Notes: generated by a model from the letters alone, not told the origin. A DNA stretch of 64,000 nt from Kitasatospora cinereorecta (GCF_024172095.1 NZ_JAMZDX010000001.1:90001-154000), one strand, 5' to 3'; shown: positions 20,592-30,361, counted from the first letter of the stretch. Numbers and translations are program-made.

Positions 20592-21879
20592 CGACGCATC
20601 CCGCTTCCTCCGCCGGGCGGGCACCCTCGGTGCCGCGCTGGCGACCTTCCAGCTCTCGGCGCTGATGGTGGCCCAGCGGGTGTTCGCCGATCCCACGCCG
20701 AGTCCGACACCATCCAAATGCGCGGGCCAGGACGCGACCGTCCTGGGGGCCGACAAGCTCTGCGCACCCCCCGGCACCACCGTCATCCCCGGTACCGACA
20801 GCGTCGGGAGTGTCACCGACCCCCTGGGCTCGCTGGCGAAGGGCTGTGCGCAGGCGGCGGCGTGGGTGGTGCGCAAGCTGTCGGCGGGGATCGACGGGAC
20901 GACGCAGGTGGACTTCACCAATGCGGCGTTCCTGCAGCAGTACGCGGTGGTGTTCGCGGGTTCGACGATCATCACGCTGGTGCTGTGGCTGCTGGCGGTG
21001 ACCAAGCGCGCGGTGCGCGGTGCGCCGCTGACGCAGGCGTTCTCGGAGGCGATCGGCTTCCTGTGGCTGACGGTGGTGGCCTCGGCGTTCACGCCGTTGA
21101 TCCTGTACACCGTGGTGAGCGCGACGGACGGTCTGACGGCGGCGATCGCGGCCGGGACGAAGTCGGACACCGGGACGTACCTGGGTGGTTTCGCGGACAC
21201 CCTGGAGAAGGGCAGCATCGGCGGCGGCCCGCTGATCCTGATCATCGTCTCGCTGGTGGCGGTGCTGGCCGCCGCGGTGCTGTGGCTGGAGCTGCTGATC
21301 CGGGCGGCGATGCTGTACGTGGGTGCGCTGCTGGGCACCGCCGTGTACGCGGGCCTGGTGGACAAGCAGTTGTGGAAGCACGTGCGCCGCTGGGCGGGTG
21401 TGATGCTGGCGGTGGACCTGGCGAAGCCGATCGTGGTGATCATCCTGGGGCTGGCCGGCGCGGTGGCGACCGGGGCCGGGGCGGACGACGACTTCGCCCG
21501 GGTGCTGTCGGGTCTGGCGATCCTGTTCCTGTCGATCTTCGCGAGTGCGTCGGTGTACCGCTTCGTGCCGGGCTTCGGTGACGAGGTGCTGGCGATGCGC
21601 GGGGCGCGGGCGAGTGCGGTGCAGGCCGGCAGTGCGATGATCAACGGTCCGGCGAACCTGGTGAAGCAGGGCATCTCGGCCCACGGTTCCCGCGGCGGCC
21701 CGCAGGCCGCCAACGCCTCGCCGGGCGCCGGTGGCGCCGGTGGCGGCGGCGGTGTGGCGCCGGGGATCGCGGCGCACGCGGGCCGCGGCCCGGCGGCCCC
21801 GCCGCGTCCGTCCACGCCGGCCGGTCCCCCTCCGCAGTCGGTCCAGGCCCCCGTGAACAATCCAACGAAGGGAGGGTGA
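20581..21879 (+). CDS. VirB6/TrbL-like polytopic membrane protein
   Basis: A 432-residue protein with a possible cleavable signal or first helix (about 10-36), a cysteine-containing external loop (KCAG, KLCAPP, KGCAQ) and five or six membrane segments between about 118 and 330, for example AVVFAGSTIITLVLWLLAV, SEAIGFLWLTVVASAFTPLI and GPLILIIVSLVAVLAAAVLW. The C-terminal 80 residues are Gly/Pro/Ala-rich and disordered. Layout and position between VirB8-like and VirB4-like genes fit a VirB6-type channel subunit. It starts inside the previous gene, an overlap that supports a fixed-ratio complex. Confidence 0.8.
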   Translation: MPGDDASRFLRRAGTLGAALATFQLSALMVAQRVFADPTPSPTPSKCAGQDATVLGADKLCAPPGTTVIPGTDSVGSVTDPLGSLAKGCAQAAAWVVRKLSAGIDGTTQVDFTNAAFLQQYAVVFAGSTIITLVLWLLAVTKRAVRGAPLTQAFSEAIGFLWLTVVASAFTPLILYTVVSATDGLTAAIAAGTKSDTGTYLGGFADTLEKGSIGGGPLILIIVSLVAVLAAAVLWLELLIRAAMLYVGALLGTAVYAGLVDKQLWKHVRRWAGVMLAVDLAKPIVVIILGLAGAVATGAGADDDFARVLSGLAILFLSIFASASVYRFVPGFGDEVLAMRGARASAVQAGSAMINGPANLVKQGISAHGSRGGPQAANASPGAGGAGGGGGVAPGIAAHAGRGPAAPPRPSTPAGPPPQSVQAPVNNPTKGG

Positions 21880-21886
21880 CGGGCAG

Positions 21887-23461
21887 GTGAGCAGCGAACC
21901 GCTCGGCCAGTACGGCACCCAGTACGCCCAGCCGTACGTGCACCAGCGCCGGACGTACCTGATCGGCAAGTCCCGCCCCAACGCGCCGATCGGCCGCAAC
22001 CGGGAGACCGGTGAGATCGTGCTGATCATCTTCGGTGCGTTCCTCGGCATGATGTGGGGCCTGCTGATGCCCGTGCTGCCGTTGCGGATCGCCGGTCTGG
22101 TCGGGTTGCCGCTGCTCGCCATCATGGCCGTGTACGTGCCGTACCGTCGCCGGACCTTCTACAAGTGGGTGGAGATCAACCGGACCTACCGGCGGACGCT
22201 GCGCAGCGGCCGCGGGCTGTGGAAGCCGGATGTGCACGAGGCCGGCACGCGGCTGGACGGGCGCGAGGTGGAGGTCGGGCCGCCGCCCGGGGTGGGCCGG
22301 CTGCGCTGGCTGAGCTCGCCGTTCGGCCCGGACGAGATCGCGGTGCTGATGCACCTGGAGCGCCGGACGGTCACCGCCGCGATCGAGATCGAGGGCCCGG
22401 GCGTGGGTCTGCGCGACTCGGAGGACCAGGAGGCGCTGGTCGACCGGTTCGGCACGCTGCTCAAGCACGTGGCCAACGGGGACGGCTTCGTGACCCGGCT
22501 GCAGATGCTGGCCCGCACCCTGCCGGCCGACCCGGACGCGCACGCCAAGGACGTGGAGCGGCGCGGCGACCACAGCGCCCCGCGCTGGCTGAAGGACAGC
22601 TACGACGCGCTGCAGTCGATGGTGTCGACCTCCTCGGAGCAGCACCGGGCGTACCTGGTGGCCTGCATGCACTACACCCGCGACCTGGCGGCCGAGGCGC
22701 ACGCCATGGGCCGTACCGCGGACGGCCGGCGGGCCCGGGACGACGACGGGCTGGCCACCGTGATGGCCCGTGAGCTGACCGACATCTGCGCCCGGCTGGC
22801 GGAGGCCGACATCCGGGTCCGGCAGCCGCTGGGCCAGGCCCGGCTGGCCTCGCTGATCCACTCGATGTACGACCCGGACCACCCGATCGACCACATCCAG
22901 GCGATGTCCCGGCGCAACGCCTGGCCGGCCGAGCTGGACGCCACCCACCCGCAGTACCTGACCGCGAAGACCCGCGAGTCGGCGACCCGCGCGCCGTGGT
23001 GCCACGCCACCGCCTGGGTGAAGGAGTGGCCGCTCACCCCGGTGGGCGTGAACTTCCTGGCGCCGCTGCTGGTGCACACCCCGGACGTGATCCGCACGGT
23101 CGCGGTGACGATGGACCTGGAGCCGACCGACGTCGCGATCGAGCGGATGCTCACCGAGAAGACCAACGACGAGGCCGAGGCCAACCGCTCCGCCAAGATG
23201 AACCGGACCGTCGACCCGCGCGACCTGGCCCACACGGGCCGGGTGGACCAGCGCGGCGACGACCTGGCCTCCGGCGCGGCCGGCGTCAACCTGGTCGGCT
23301 ACCTGACCGTCTCCTCCCGCAACCCGGAGGCGCTGGCCCGCGACAAGCGGACCATCCGGGCCTCGGCCGGCAAGAGCTACCTCAAGCTGGAGTGGTGCGA
23401 CCGGGAGCACCACCGGGCATTCGCCAACACCCTGCCGTTCGCCACCGGCATCCGCCGCTGA
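21887..23461 (+). CDS. SCO6880-family protein: PrgI/VirB3-like membrane part fused to a VirB4 N-terminus-like domain
   Basis: A 524-residue protein starting at GTG, eight bases after the previous stop. Two adjacent membrane helices (about 45-63 and 65-84) resemble PrgI/VirB3. The large soluble part (90-510) resembles the N-terminal half of VirB4-type ATPases and has no Walker motif. Conserved-looking stretches are SSPFGPDEIAVLMHLERR, RAPWCHATAWVKEWPLTPVG, VTMDLEPTDVAIERMLTEKT and SSRNPEALARDKRTI. Together with the next gene it would rebuild a complete VirB3-VirB4 module split over two chains. This family is found in actinomycete integrative elements and conserved chromosomal loci; its biochemical role is inferred. 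Confidence 0.82.
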   Translation: MSSEPLGQYGTQYAQPYVHQRRTYLIGKSRPNAPIGRNRETGEIVLIIFGAFLGMMWGLLMPVLPLRIAGLVGLPLLAIMAVYVPYRRRTFYKWVEINRTYRRTLRSGRGLWKPDVHEAGTRLDGREVEVGPPPGVGRLRWLSSPFGPDEIAVLMHLERRTVTAAIEIEGPGVGLRDSEDQEALVDRFGTLLKHVANGDGFVTRLQMLARTLPADPDAHAKDVERRGDHSAPRWLKDSYDALQSMVSTSSEQHRAYLVACMHYTRDLAAEAHAMGRTADGRRARDDDGLATVMARELTDICARLAEADIRVRQPLGQARLASLIHSMYDPDHPIDHIQAMSRRNAWPAELDATHPQYLTAKTRESATRAPWCHATAWVKEWPLTPVGVNFLAPLLVHTPDVIRTVAVTMDLEPTDVAIERMLTEKTNDEAEANRSAKMNRTVDPRDLAHTGRVDQRGDDLASGAAGVNLVGYLTVSSRNPEALARDKRTIRASAGKSYLKLEWCDREHHRAFANTLPFATGIRR

Positions 23462-23477
23462 CCCCTGGAGGCCGCAG

Positions 23478-24824
23478 ATGCTCGGCAGACTCACCGACGC
23501 CTTCACCAGCCTGATGTTCGGCAAGGTGGAGACCACCAGGCTGCCGGTGCGCACCTCCACCGGGCAGGCGCAGGCGGTCTACCTGCCGACCGCGGCGCCC
23601 GGCCTGGGCGACTCGGGGGTGATCATCGGCCGCGAGGTGTACAGCGGCAAGGGCTACGTCTACGACCCCTTCCAGCTGTACGGCCAGCAGCTGCCGGCCC
23701 CGCACTGGCTGGTGCTGGGCGAGTCCGGCAACGGCAAGTCGGCGCTGGAGAAGACGTACGTGCTGCGCCAGCTGCGCTTCCGCGACCGGCAGGTCGTGGT
23801 GCTGGACGCGCAGGGCGAGGACGGGGTCGGCGAGTGGAACCTGATCGCCGAGGCGCTGGGCATAAAGTCGATCCGGCTGGACCCGCTGGCCGCCCGGGAC
23901 GGCGGGGTGAAGCTCAACCCGCTGGACCCGGCGATCACCACCACCGGGCAGCTGTCGCTGCTGCGGACCATCATCGAGGTGGCGATGGGCCGCCCCCTGG
24001 AGGAGCGGGCGGGCTTCGCGCTGAAGGCCGCGCACGCCTACGTGCACACCACGGTGAAGGACCGCCAGCCGGTGCTGGACGACATCATCACCACCCTGCG
24101 CAGCCCCGACCTGTCGGCGGTGGAGTCGCTCGGGGTGGAGGTCGGCGAGGTGCAGTCCTGGGGCCTGGACGTGGCGCTGGTGCTCGACCGGCTGGTCGAC
24201 GGCGACCTGCGCGGCATGTTCGACGGCCCGACCTCGGTCGGCATCGACCTGGACGCGCCGCTGATCGTCTTCGACCTCTCGCACATCGACCGCAACTCCA
24301 TCGCGATGCCGATCCTGATGGCGATCGTCGGCGTCTGGCTGGAGCACACCTGGCTGCGGCCGGACCGGGTGAAGCGCATCTTCCTGGTCGAGGAGGCCTG
24401 GCACATCATCAACAGCCCCTTCGTGGCCCAGCTGTTCCAGCGGCTGCTGAAGTTCGGCCGACGCCTGGGCCTGTCCTTCGTCGCGGTGGTCCACCACCTG
24501 TCCGACGTGGTCGACGGCGCCGCCGCGAAGGAGGCCTCCGCCATCCTCAAGATGGCCTCCACCCGCACCATCTACATGCAGAAGGCCGAGGAGGCGAGAG
24601 CCACCGGCCGGGTGCTGGGCCTGCCCCGCTGGGCGGTGGAGATCATCCCCACGCTGTCGCCCGGCATCGCGGTGTGGGACGTCAACGGCAATGTCCAGGT
24701 GGTCAAACACATCATCACCGAGTCCGAGCGGCCGCTGGTCTACACCGACCGCGCGATGACCGAGGACGCCGTCGCCGAACGGGAACGGGCCGAGCAGCTG
24801 CTCGCCGCCGAACCTCGGCGGTAG
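23478..24824 (+). CDS. VirB4-like conjugation/secretion ATPase
   Basis: A 448-residue P-loop ATPase of the VirB4/TraC-like class. Walker A is GESGNGKS (residues 81-88), Walker B is IFLVEEAWHI (about 300-309), and RLGLSFVAVVHHLSDVVDG carries the motif that follows Walker B in HerA/FtsK-like ATPases. VIIGREVYSGKGYVYDPF near the N-terminus is typical of the family's entry beta strand. CTGGAGG lies seven bases before ATG. It is the last gene of the T4SS-like cluster; no VirD4-type coupling protein or relaxase follows, so mobilising DNA is not indicated. Confidence 0.88.
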   Translation: MLGRLTDAFTSLMFGKVETTRLPVRTSTGQAQAVYLPTAAPGLGDSGVIIGREVYSGKGYVYDPFQLYGQQLPAPHWLVLGESGNGKSALEKTYVLRQLRFRDRQVVVLDAQGEDGVGEWNLIAEALGIKSIRLDPLAARDGGVKLNPLDPAITTTGQLSLLRTIIEVAMGRPLEERAGFALKAAHAYVHTTVKDRQPVLDDIITTLRSPDLSAVESLGVEVGEVQSWGLDVALVLDRLVDGDLRGMFDGPTSVGIDLDAPLIVFDLSHIDRNSIAMPILMAIVGVWLEHTWLRPDRVKRIFLVEEAWHIINSPFVAQLFQRLLKFGRRLGLSFVAVVHHLSDVVDGAAAKEASAILKMASTRTIYMQKAEEARATGRVLGLPRWAVEIIPTLSPGIAVWDVNGNVQVVKHIITESERPLVYTDRAMTEDAVAERERAEQLLAAEPRR

Positions 24825-24973
24825 CAAAGGATTCTGGCGGTTCGTCTGCACGAAACCCTCTTGTTACGCCGGATGTCCTGACAGCTACGCGCGTTGACCC
24901 TAGGCTTCGTGAAACATTCACACCACCCTGGCCCCCGGTGCGCGCGGGGCCCTGACGGTGCAGGGGATTCCGC

Positions 24974-26776
24974 ATGCTCGTTTCCGGTCAGAGCGGCCGC
25001 CGCAGAGCGGCGATGGCCGTGGCTGCCGCCGCCGCACTCTTCGGCACGATGGCCATGCCGGCCGTCGCCCAGGCCCACGACCACGGCAAGCCCAAGGTCG
25101 AGGACCTGCAACTGCTGGCGATCAACGACTTCCACGGCAACCTGGAGCCCCCGGCCGGCTCCTCCGGCACCGTCAAGGAGATCGACCCGGCCACCGGCCA
25201 GGTGGTCTCCACCCCGGCCGGCGGTGTCGAGTACCTGGCCACCGCCCTGCGGCAGGCCCGCGAGGGCCACCGCAACTCCGTCACCGTCGCCGCCGGCGAC
25301 ATCGTCGGGGCCAGCCCGCTGCTGTCCGGCCTGTTCCACGACGAGCCGACCATCGAGGCGATGAACAAGCTCGGCCTGGACGTCACCAGCGTCGGCAACC
25401 ACGAGTTCGACGAGGGCTCGGCCGAGCTGCTGCGCATGCAGCGCGGCGGCTGCCACCCGACCGACGGCTGCTACGTCGAGGGCCGCGAGTTCGGGGGCGC
25501 CGACTTCCAGTACCTGGCCGCCAATGTGACCAGCGAGAAGACCGGCAGGCCGATCCTCAGGCCGTACTGGGTCAAGAACGTCCGCGGCGTGAAGGTCGGC
25601 TTCATCGGCGTCACCCTGGAGGGCACGCCGAACATCGTCACCGCCGAGGGCGTCAAGGGCCTGAAGTTCGGCAACGAGGTCGCGACGATCAACAAGTACA
25701 CCGCCGAACTCAAGCGCCAGGGCGTCAACTCGATCGTCGCCCTGATCCACGAGGGCGGGTACCCGGCCAGCCCGGTCTACAACTACGACTGCGGCGCGGC
25801 CGGTGCCGGCATCTCCGGCCCGATCGTCGACATCGCGAAGAGGATCGACCCGGCGGTCGGCGCCATCGTCACCGGCCACACCCATAACGCGTACGCCTGC
25901 TCCATCCCGGACCCCAACGGCGTCCCGCGCTCGGTCACCAGCGCCGCCTCCTTCGGCCGCCTGTACACCGAGATCGACCTCAAGCTCGACAAGCGCAGCG
26001 GCACGATCGTCCGGCCGTCGGTGACCGCCGCCAACCACGTGGTCCGCCGCGACGTGCCCAAGGCGCCGGACATGACCGCGCTGATCGCGTACTACAACAA
26101 GATCGCCGCCCCGATCGCCAACCGCCCGGTGGGCTACATCGGCGCCGACATCAACGGCCGCGGCTCCACCGACTTCGAGAAGCCGCTCGGTGACGTGATC
26201 GCCGACGCCCAGCTCGCCGGCCTCTCGCCGGCCGACAAGGGCGGCGCGCAGGTCGCCTTCATGAACCCCGGCGGCATCCGCTCCGACCTCGTCTACAAGG
26301 CCTCCGGCAGCGAGGGCGACGGCGTGGTGACCTACGGCGAGGCGTTCACCGTCCAGCCGTTCACCAACATGATGCAGGTCAAGACGCTCACCGGCGCCCA
26401 GCTGATCCAGGTGCTCCAGCAGCAGGTCAGCGGGCTGAACGAGGCCGCGCCGAAGATCCTGCAGTCCTCCAAGGGCCTGACCTACACCCTCGACATGACC
26501 AAGGCCGGCGCAGCCCGGATCGTGGTCGACTCGGTGCGGCTGAACGGCGCCGCGATCGACCCGGCCGCCACCTACCGGGTCGCCGCCAACGAGTTCCTGG
26601 CCGGCGGCGGCGACGGCTTCCCGGCCTTCTCGGCCGGCACCGACAAGCTGGTCGGCGCCTCCGACCTGGACATCTTCACCGCCTACCTGGCCTCCCACAG
26701 CTCGGCGGGCGCCCCGCTCGCCGTCCCGGCCCAGGACCGCATCAAGGTGATCGGCGGCGGCGCCGACCAGGACTGA
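24974..26776 (+). CDS. Secreted 5'-nucleotidase / 2',3'-cyclic phosphodiesterase
   Basis: A 600-residue exported enzyme that releases phosphate from nucleotides. A signal peptide with Ala-rich core ends near AQAHD (about 35-38). The calcineurin-like metallophosphatase domain (about 40-280) has LAINDFHGNL, the metal ligands of GNHEFDEG and GHTHNAY. The 5'-nucleotidase C-terminal domain (about 390-560) includes FMNPGGIRSDL and AANEFLAGGGDGFPAF, the substrate-binding loop. Secretion and the neighbouring phosphate genes suggest phosphate scavenging. A terminator hairpin follows directly. Confidence 0.93.
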   Translation: MLVSGQSGRRRAAMAVAAAAALFGTMAMPAVAQAHDHGKPKVEDLQLLAINDFHGNLEPPAGSSGTVKEIDPATGQVVSTPAGGVEYLATALRQAREGHRNSVTVAAGDIVGASPLLSGLFHDEPTIEAMNKLGLDVTSVGNHEFDEGSAELLRMQRGGCHPTDGCYVEGREFGGADFQYLAANVTSEKTGRPILRPYWVKNVRGVKVGFIGVTLEGTPNIVTAEGVKGLKFGNEVATINKYTAELKRQGVNSIVALIHEGGYPASPVYNYDCGAAGAGISGPIVDIAKRIDPAVGAIVTGHTHNAYACSIPDPNGVPRSVTSAASFGRLYTEIDLKLDKRSGTIVRPSVTAANHVVRRDVPKAPDMTALIAYYNKIAAPIANRPVGYIGADINGRGSTDFEKPLGDVIADAQLAGLSPADKGGAQVAFMNPGGIRSDLVYKASGSEGDGVVTYGEAFTVQPFTNMMQVKTLTGAQLIQVLQQQVSGLNEAAPKILQSSKGLTYTLDMTKAGAARIVVDSVRLNGAAIDPAATYRVAANEFLAGGGDGFPAFSAGTDKLVGASDLDIFTAYLASHSSAGAPLAVPAQDRIKVIGGGADQD

Positions 26777-26792
26777 CCCGACACCTGTGAGC

Positions 26793-26826
26793 GAGGGGCG
26801 GGGTGCCTGCGGGCACCCCGCCCCTC
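26793..26826. terminator. Bidirectional terminator between the 5'-nucleotidase and the histidine kinase
   Basis: A perfect 15-bp stem (26793-26807 with 26812-26826) with a four-base loop lies between two convergent genes. There is no T run on either side, as is common for terminators in this GC range. Confidence 0.85.
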
Positions 26827-26831
26827 GGCGT

Positions 26832-28286
26832 TCACTGCGGCCGGTCGGGCTGCCCTGGCAGCCGGACGGACGCCTGCGCCCCCGGCCCGCCGTCCAGCGC
26901 CGGCCCGAGCGCCACCTCGCCGCCGGTCTCCTGCACCGTCTGCGCCACGATCGACAGGCCGAGACCGGACCCGGGCAGCTGCCGCGACGACGGCGAACGC
27001 CAGAACCGGTCGAAGACGTACGGCAGTTCGTCCGGCGGAATGCCGGGACCGCGGTCGCGGACCGTCAGCCGGCCGCCCTGCAGCACCACGTCGATCGCCC
27101 CGGCCGGCGGCGAGTACTTGACCGCGTTGTCCAGCAGGTTGATCACCGCCCGCTCCAGCGCCGCGGCGTCCCCGTGCACGTACCACGGGTCGACGGCCAC
27201 CCGGAACTCCAGCCCCGGACCGCGCAGCTTGCCCCGCTCGATCGCCCGCTGGACGATCCCGTGGAACTCCACGACGGTCGGGTTGGAGCCCGGCTTGGGC
27301 GAATCGGGGCGGGAGAGCTGGAGCAGATCACCGATCAGCAGGGTGAGCTCCTGCATCTGCGCCTTCATGTTGCCGAGCATCTTCGCCCGGGTGGCGGCCG
27401 GCAGCGCCCGTCCGGTCTCGTCGCTGCGGATCAGCAGGTCGACGTTGGTCCGCAGCGAGGTCAGCGGCGTGCGCAGCTCGTGCCCGGCGTCGGCGATCAG
27501 CCGGGTCTGCCGCTCCCGGGAGTTCGCCAGCGCGGTGGACATCGAGTTGAACGAGGTGGACAGCCGCGCGATCTCGTCACTCCCGTTGACCGGAATGGTG
27601 GTGCCCACCTCCTCGGTCCGCGCGATGTGCTCGACCACGTCCGTCAGCTGGTCCACCGGCCGCAGCGCGGACCGCGCCACCAGCCGCCCGGTCACCCCGG
27701 CCCCGACGACACCCAGCCCGGCCACACCGGCCATCAGCAGGGCCAGCTTCTGCAGCGAGTCCTCGACCCCGGTCGTCGGCACCGCGGTCAGCATGACGGC
27801 GGGCTTGGTGTTGCCCTGGCCGTCCCTGCCGAACGCGGCCATCCGGCGGATCAGCGCCGGCGTGCCGTCCGCGTAGTGGCCGTCGCGGTAGGTGGCGGTG
27901 CTCGCCGAGGTCAGGATCGAGTAGTCCGAGGGGTCGCTCTGGATCGCCTTGACCGAGCCGCGGGGGAAGCACACCGTCCCGTCGGTGGTGACGTACTGGA
28001 TGTCCCACCGGGGCTGGGGGAAGTGCTCGTCGAGCCGCGCGCCGGCCAGCGCCACCGCGGTCGAGGTGTCGCAGGACAGGTTGCTGGCCTGGGGACCGCT
28101 GCCCGGCCGGGGCGCGTCCGCCAGGTTCTGCCTGGTCTGGGCGTACAGGCTGTTGCGCACCAGCAGCCAGCAGGCCATCGCCGCGACGGCGATCGCCACC
28201 GCCACGGCGGCCGCGGTGAGGATGGCCAGCCTGGTCCGCAGCGGTCTCCCGCGGAACCACCCCGTGAGCCGGCCGAGCGGCTTCAC
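26832..28286 (-). CDS. Sensor histidine kinase (MprB-like)
   Basis: A 484-residue membrane sensor kinase. Two membrane helices (about 17-44 and 178-200) flank an extracellular sensor domain of about 130 residues with two cysteines (SCDTST and TVCFPRG). A HAMP domain follows (about 200-250), then the HisKA H-box [14 protein letters not shown] (about 265-278) with the phosphorylated histidine, and a HATPase with [10 protein letters not shown] (N-box), [10 protein letters not shown] (G1) and GSGLGLSIV (G2). The GTG start overlaps the regulator stop as GTGA, so translation is coupled. Organisation and domain order resemble MprB of mycobacteria, an envelope-stress sensor. Confidence 0.93.
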   Translation of the reverse strand: MKPLGRLTGWFRGRPLRTRLAILTAAAVAVAIAVAAMACWLLVRNSLYAQTRQNLADAPRPGSGPQASNLSCDTSTAVALAGARLDEHFPQPRWDIQYVTTDGTVCFPRGSVKAIQSDPSDYSILTSASTATYRDGHYADGTPALIRRMAAFGRDGQGNTKPAVMLTAVPTTGVEDSLQKLALLMAGVAGLGVVGAGVTGRLVARSALRPVDQLTDVVEHIARTEEVGTTIPVNGSDEIARLSTSFNSMSTALANSRERQTRLIADAGHELRTPLTSLRTNVDLLIRSDETGRALPAATRAKMLGNMKAQMQELTLLIGDLLQLSRPDSPKPGSNPTVVEFHGIVQRAIERGKLRGPGLEFRVAVDPWYVHGDAAALERAVINLLDNAVKYSPPAGAIDVVLQGGRLTVRDRGPGIPPDELPYVFDRFWRSPSSRQLPGSGLGLSIVAQTVQETGGEVALGPALDGGPGAQASVRLPGQPDRPQ

Positions 28287-29056
28287 GCCGCTGCGCCGGT
28301 GGCGGCGCGCAGGGCGTAGCCGACGCCGCGGACGGTCTGGATGAGCCGCGGCATGCCGCCCTGCTCGGTCTTGCGGCGCAGGTACATCACGTACACGTCG
28401 AGGGAGTTGGACGAGGGTTCGAAGTCGAAGCCCCAGACCGCCTTGAGGATCTGCTCGCGGGTGAGCACCTGGCGGGGGTGGGACAGGAACATCTCCAGCA
28501 GCATGAACTCGGTGCGGGTGAGTTCGATCGGCTTGCCCTCGCGGGTGACCTCCCGGGTGGCGGTGTTCATCCGCAGGTCGGCGAAGGCGAGCACCTCGCT
28601 CTCGTCGTCCTCGACCGCGACCCGGGCGGCGGCCTCGGCGGCGAGGGCGTTGCGGCGGAGCAGGGCGCGGACCCGGGCGAGCAGTTCGTCGAGCTCGAAG
28701 GGCTTGGCGAGGTAGTCGTCGGCGCCGACGTCGAGGCCGGTGACGCGGTCGCCGACGGCGTCGCGGGCGGTGAGCATCAGCACCGGGACGGCGTCGCCGC
28801 GTGAGCGCATCCGGCGGACGGCGGTGAGGCCGTCCATGCGGGGCATCATGATGTCGAGCAGCACCAGGTCGGGGCGCTCGCGCTCGACGGCCTCCAGGGC
28901 CTCGTAGCCGTCGGTCGCCGTGGTGACGTGGTAGCCCTCGAAGGCGAGGCTGCTCTCCAGGGCGTCCCGGAGTGCGGGTTCGTCGTCGACCACCAGGACG
29001 CGGGCGCCGGCGCCCGGGGCCTCGGCAGGGGTGCGGTCGTCGGCGGGGGGATTCAT
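28283..29056 (-). CDS. OmpR-family response regulator (MprA-like)
   Basis: A 257-residue transcription factor. The receiver domain (about 20-135) has the acidic pair in VLVVDDEP, the phosphoacceptor Asp in [13 protein letters not shown], Thr in MLTARDA and Lys in [15 protein letters not shown]. The winged-helix domain (about 155-250) ends with [13 protein letters not shown] and [11 protein letters not shown] 29056 is chosen because AAAGGG lies upstream and the reading-frame extension to 29095 lacks a ribosome-binding site. It is followed with overlap by its kinase and preceded by a secreted-type protease gene, the same trio as pepD-mprA-mprB. Confidence 0.93.
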   Translation of the reverse strand: MNPPADDRTPAEAPGAGARVLVVDDEPALRDALESSLAFEGYHVTTATDGYEALEAVERERPDLVLLDIMMPRMDGLTAVRRMRSRGDAVPVLMLTARDAVGDRVTGLDVGADDYLAKPFELDELLARVRALLRRNALAAEAAARVAVEDDESEVLAFADLRMNTATREVTREGKPIELTRTEFMLLEMFLSHPRQVLTREQILKAVWGFDFEPSSNSLDVYVMYLRRKTEQGGMPRLIQTVRGVGYALRAATGAAA

Positions 29057-29129
29057 CGGCTCGGGCCCTTTCTGAGTCCGTTGACGTGTGGCCATTGTCC
29101 TGCGGACGGCGGCCGACAGGGAGTTCGAC

Positions 29130-30272
29130 CTACTGGACGTTCTGGCCGGCCTGCATCTGGGGCAGGACCTGCTTGATGCTGTCGATCGGGATGGCGAAGC
29201 CGAGGCCGACGCTGCCCGCGGTGCTCGATCCGGCGGTGGAGCTGGATCCGCTGGCCGAGTACATCGCCGAGTTGATGCCGATCACCTGGCCGTTGGCGTT
29301 GATCAGCGGCCCGCCGGAGTTGCCGGGGTTGAGCGCGGCGTCGGTCTGCAGCGCCTGGTAGGTGGCGGTGTCGGCGCTGTTGTTGTTCTGGGTGGAGCCG
29401 CGCATGCCGGGCAGGTTGGGGAAGCCGAAGCCGCCGTTCCCGCTGGTGGTGCCCTCGTCGACCTGGACGCTGACCTGGCGGTTCTTGGCGCTGATGATGC
29501 CGGAGGTGACGGTGCCGGTCAGGCCTTCGGGGTTGCCGATGGCGACCACGGAGTCGCCGACCTGGACGGTGCCGGAGTCGCCGAGGGTGGCGGGGGTGAG
29601 GCCGCTGACCCCGGAGGCGGTGATCACGGCGGCGTCCAGCGCCTTGTCGGTGCCGGTGACGGTTGCGTCGGCGGTCTTCCCGTTCTGGAAGGTGACGGTG
29701 GCCTGCCCGCCGTCGCCGACCGCGCCGGAGATCACGTGGTAGTTGGTGAGGATCTGGCCGCCGGAGGTGAGGACGACGCCGGTGCCGGTCGCGGTGCCCC
29801 CGGAGGTCTTCACGGTGATCTGGACGACGCTGGGGGAGACGGCGGAGGCGATGGCGGCCACGTCGGCGGTGCCGTCGGACCTGGCGGCGACCGGGCTGAC
29901 CAGCGTCGCGGCGGCGGCGGAGTGCTGGTCGGCCTGGGCGATGACGCCGCCGGCCACCCCGCCGAGCAGCGCGGCGACCGCGGCGACGGCGGAGGCCAGC
30001 GCGATCCGGCTGCGCAGCACGCCCTTGCGGGCGGGCCCGGCGTGCTTGGGCTCGCCCGGCCCCGGATCGGTCGGTCCCCATCCGGCGGTGCCCGGCTCGG
30101 GCGGCTCCGGCGGTTCGGGTCCGTCGCCCGGCACCTGGTACTCGCTGTGCAGGACGGTGCCCTCGACGATGTGCGCGGTCGGCGCGTCGGCGGGCTGCGG
30201 CGGGGCCCAGTCCGGGTGGACCTGGGCGTACGGGTCGGGCTGCTGGTCGTTGCTGCGGTGCTGGTCGCTCAT
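29130..30272 (-). CDS. HtrA/PepD-like membrane-anchored serine protease
   Basis: A 380-residue trypsin-fold protease of the S1C group. The N-terminal 85 residues are Pro/Gly-rich and cytoplasmic, a membrane anchor spans about 89-112, and the catalytic domain follows outside the cell. The triad is visible: His179 in TNYHV, Asp213 in LDAAVI, Ser319 in PGNSGGP. No C-terminal PDZ domain is present, unlike typical HtrA. It is the first gene of an operon with a two-component system, so it is probably an envelope quality-control protease controlled by that system. Direct repeats lie close upstream of the start. Confidence 0.92.
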   Translation of the reverse strand: MSDQHRSNDQQPDPYAQVHPDWAPPQPADAPTAHIVEGTVLHSEYQVPGDGPEPPEPPEPGTAGWGPTDPGPGEPKHAGPARKGVLRSRIALASAVAAVAALLGGVAGGVIAQADQHSAAAATLVSPVAARSDGTADVAAIASAVSPSVVQITVKTSGGTATGTGVVLTSGGQILTNYHVISGAVGDGGQATVTFQNGKTADATVTGTDKALDAAVITASGVSGLTPATLGDSGTVQVGDSVVAIGNPEGLTGTVTSGIISAKNRQVSVQVDEGTTSGNGGFGFPNLPGMRGSTQNNNSADTATYQALQTDAALNPGNSGGPLINANGQVIGINSAMYSASGSSSTAGSSTAGSVGLGFAIPIDSIKQVLPQMQAGQNVQ

Positions 30273-30295
30273 GGCAACCAACGTCCGCCTGTTTC

Positions 30296-30312
30296 ATGAG
30301 AACCCGATGAGA
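30296..30312 (-). promoter_or_regulatory. Candidate OmpR-family operator before the protease gene
   Basis: On the minus strand TCTCAT occurs twice with five bases between (30312-30307 and 30301-30296), giving an 11-base period as in binding sites of OmpR/PhoB-family regulators. It lies 24-40 bases before the protease start. A third TCTCAT stands on the plus strand at 30347-30352. Autoregulation by the downstream response regulator is an inference. Confidence 0.4.
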
Positions 30313-30361
30313 GTGCGGTCAGAGCCGGGCGAGAAGCCCGTCAGGTTCTCATAAAGCCAGG

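Noticed and set aside
24890-24925. Possible PHO box before the 5'-nucleotidase (GTTGACC ... ATTCACA)
   Set aside because: The units are not on an 11-base period and only one resembles GTTCACC.
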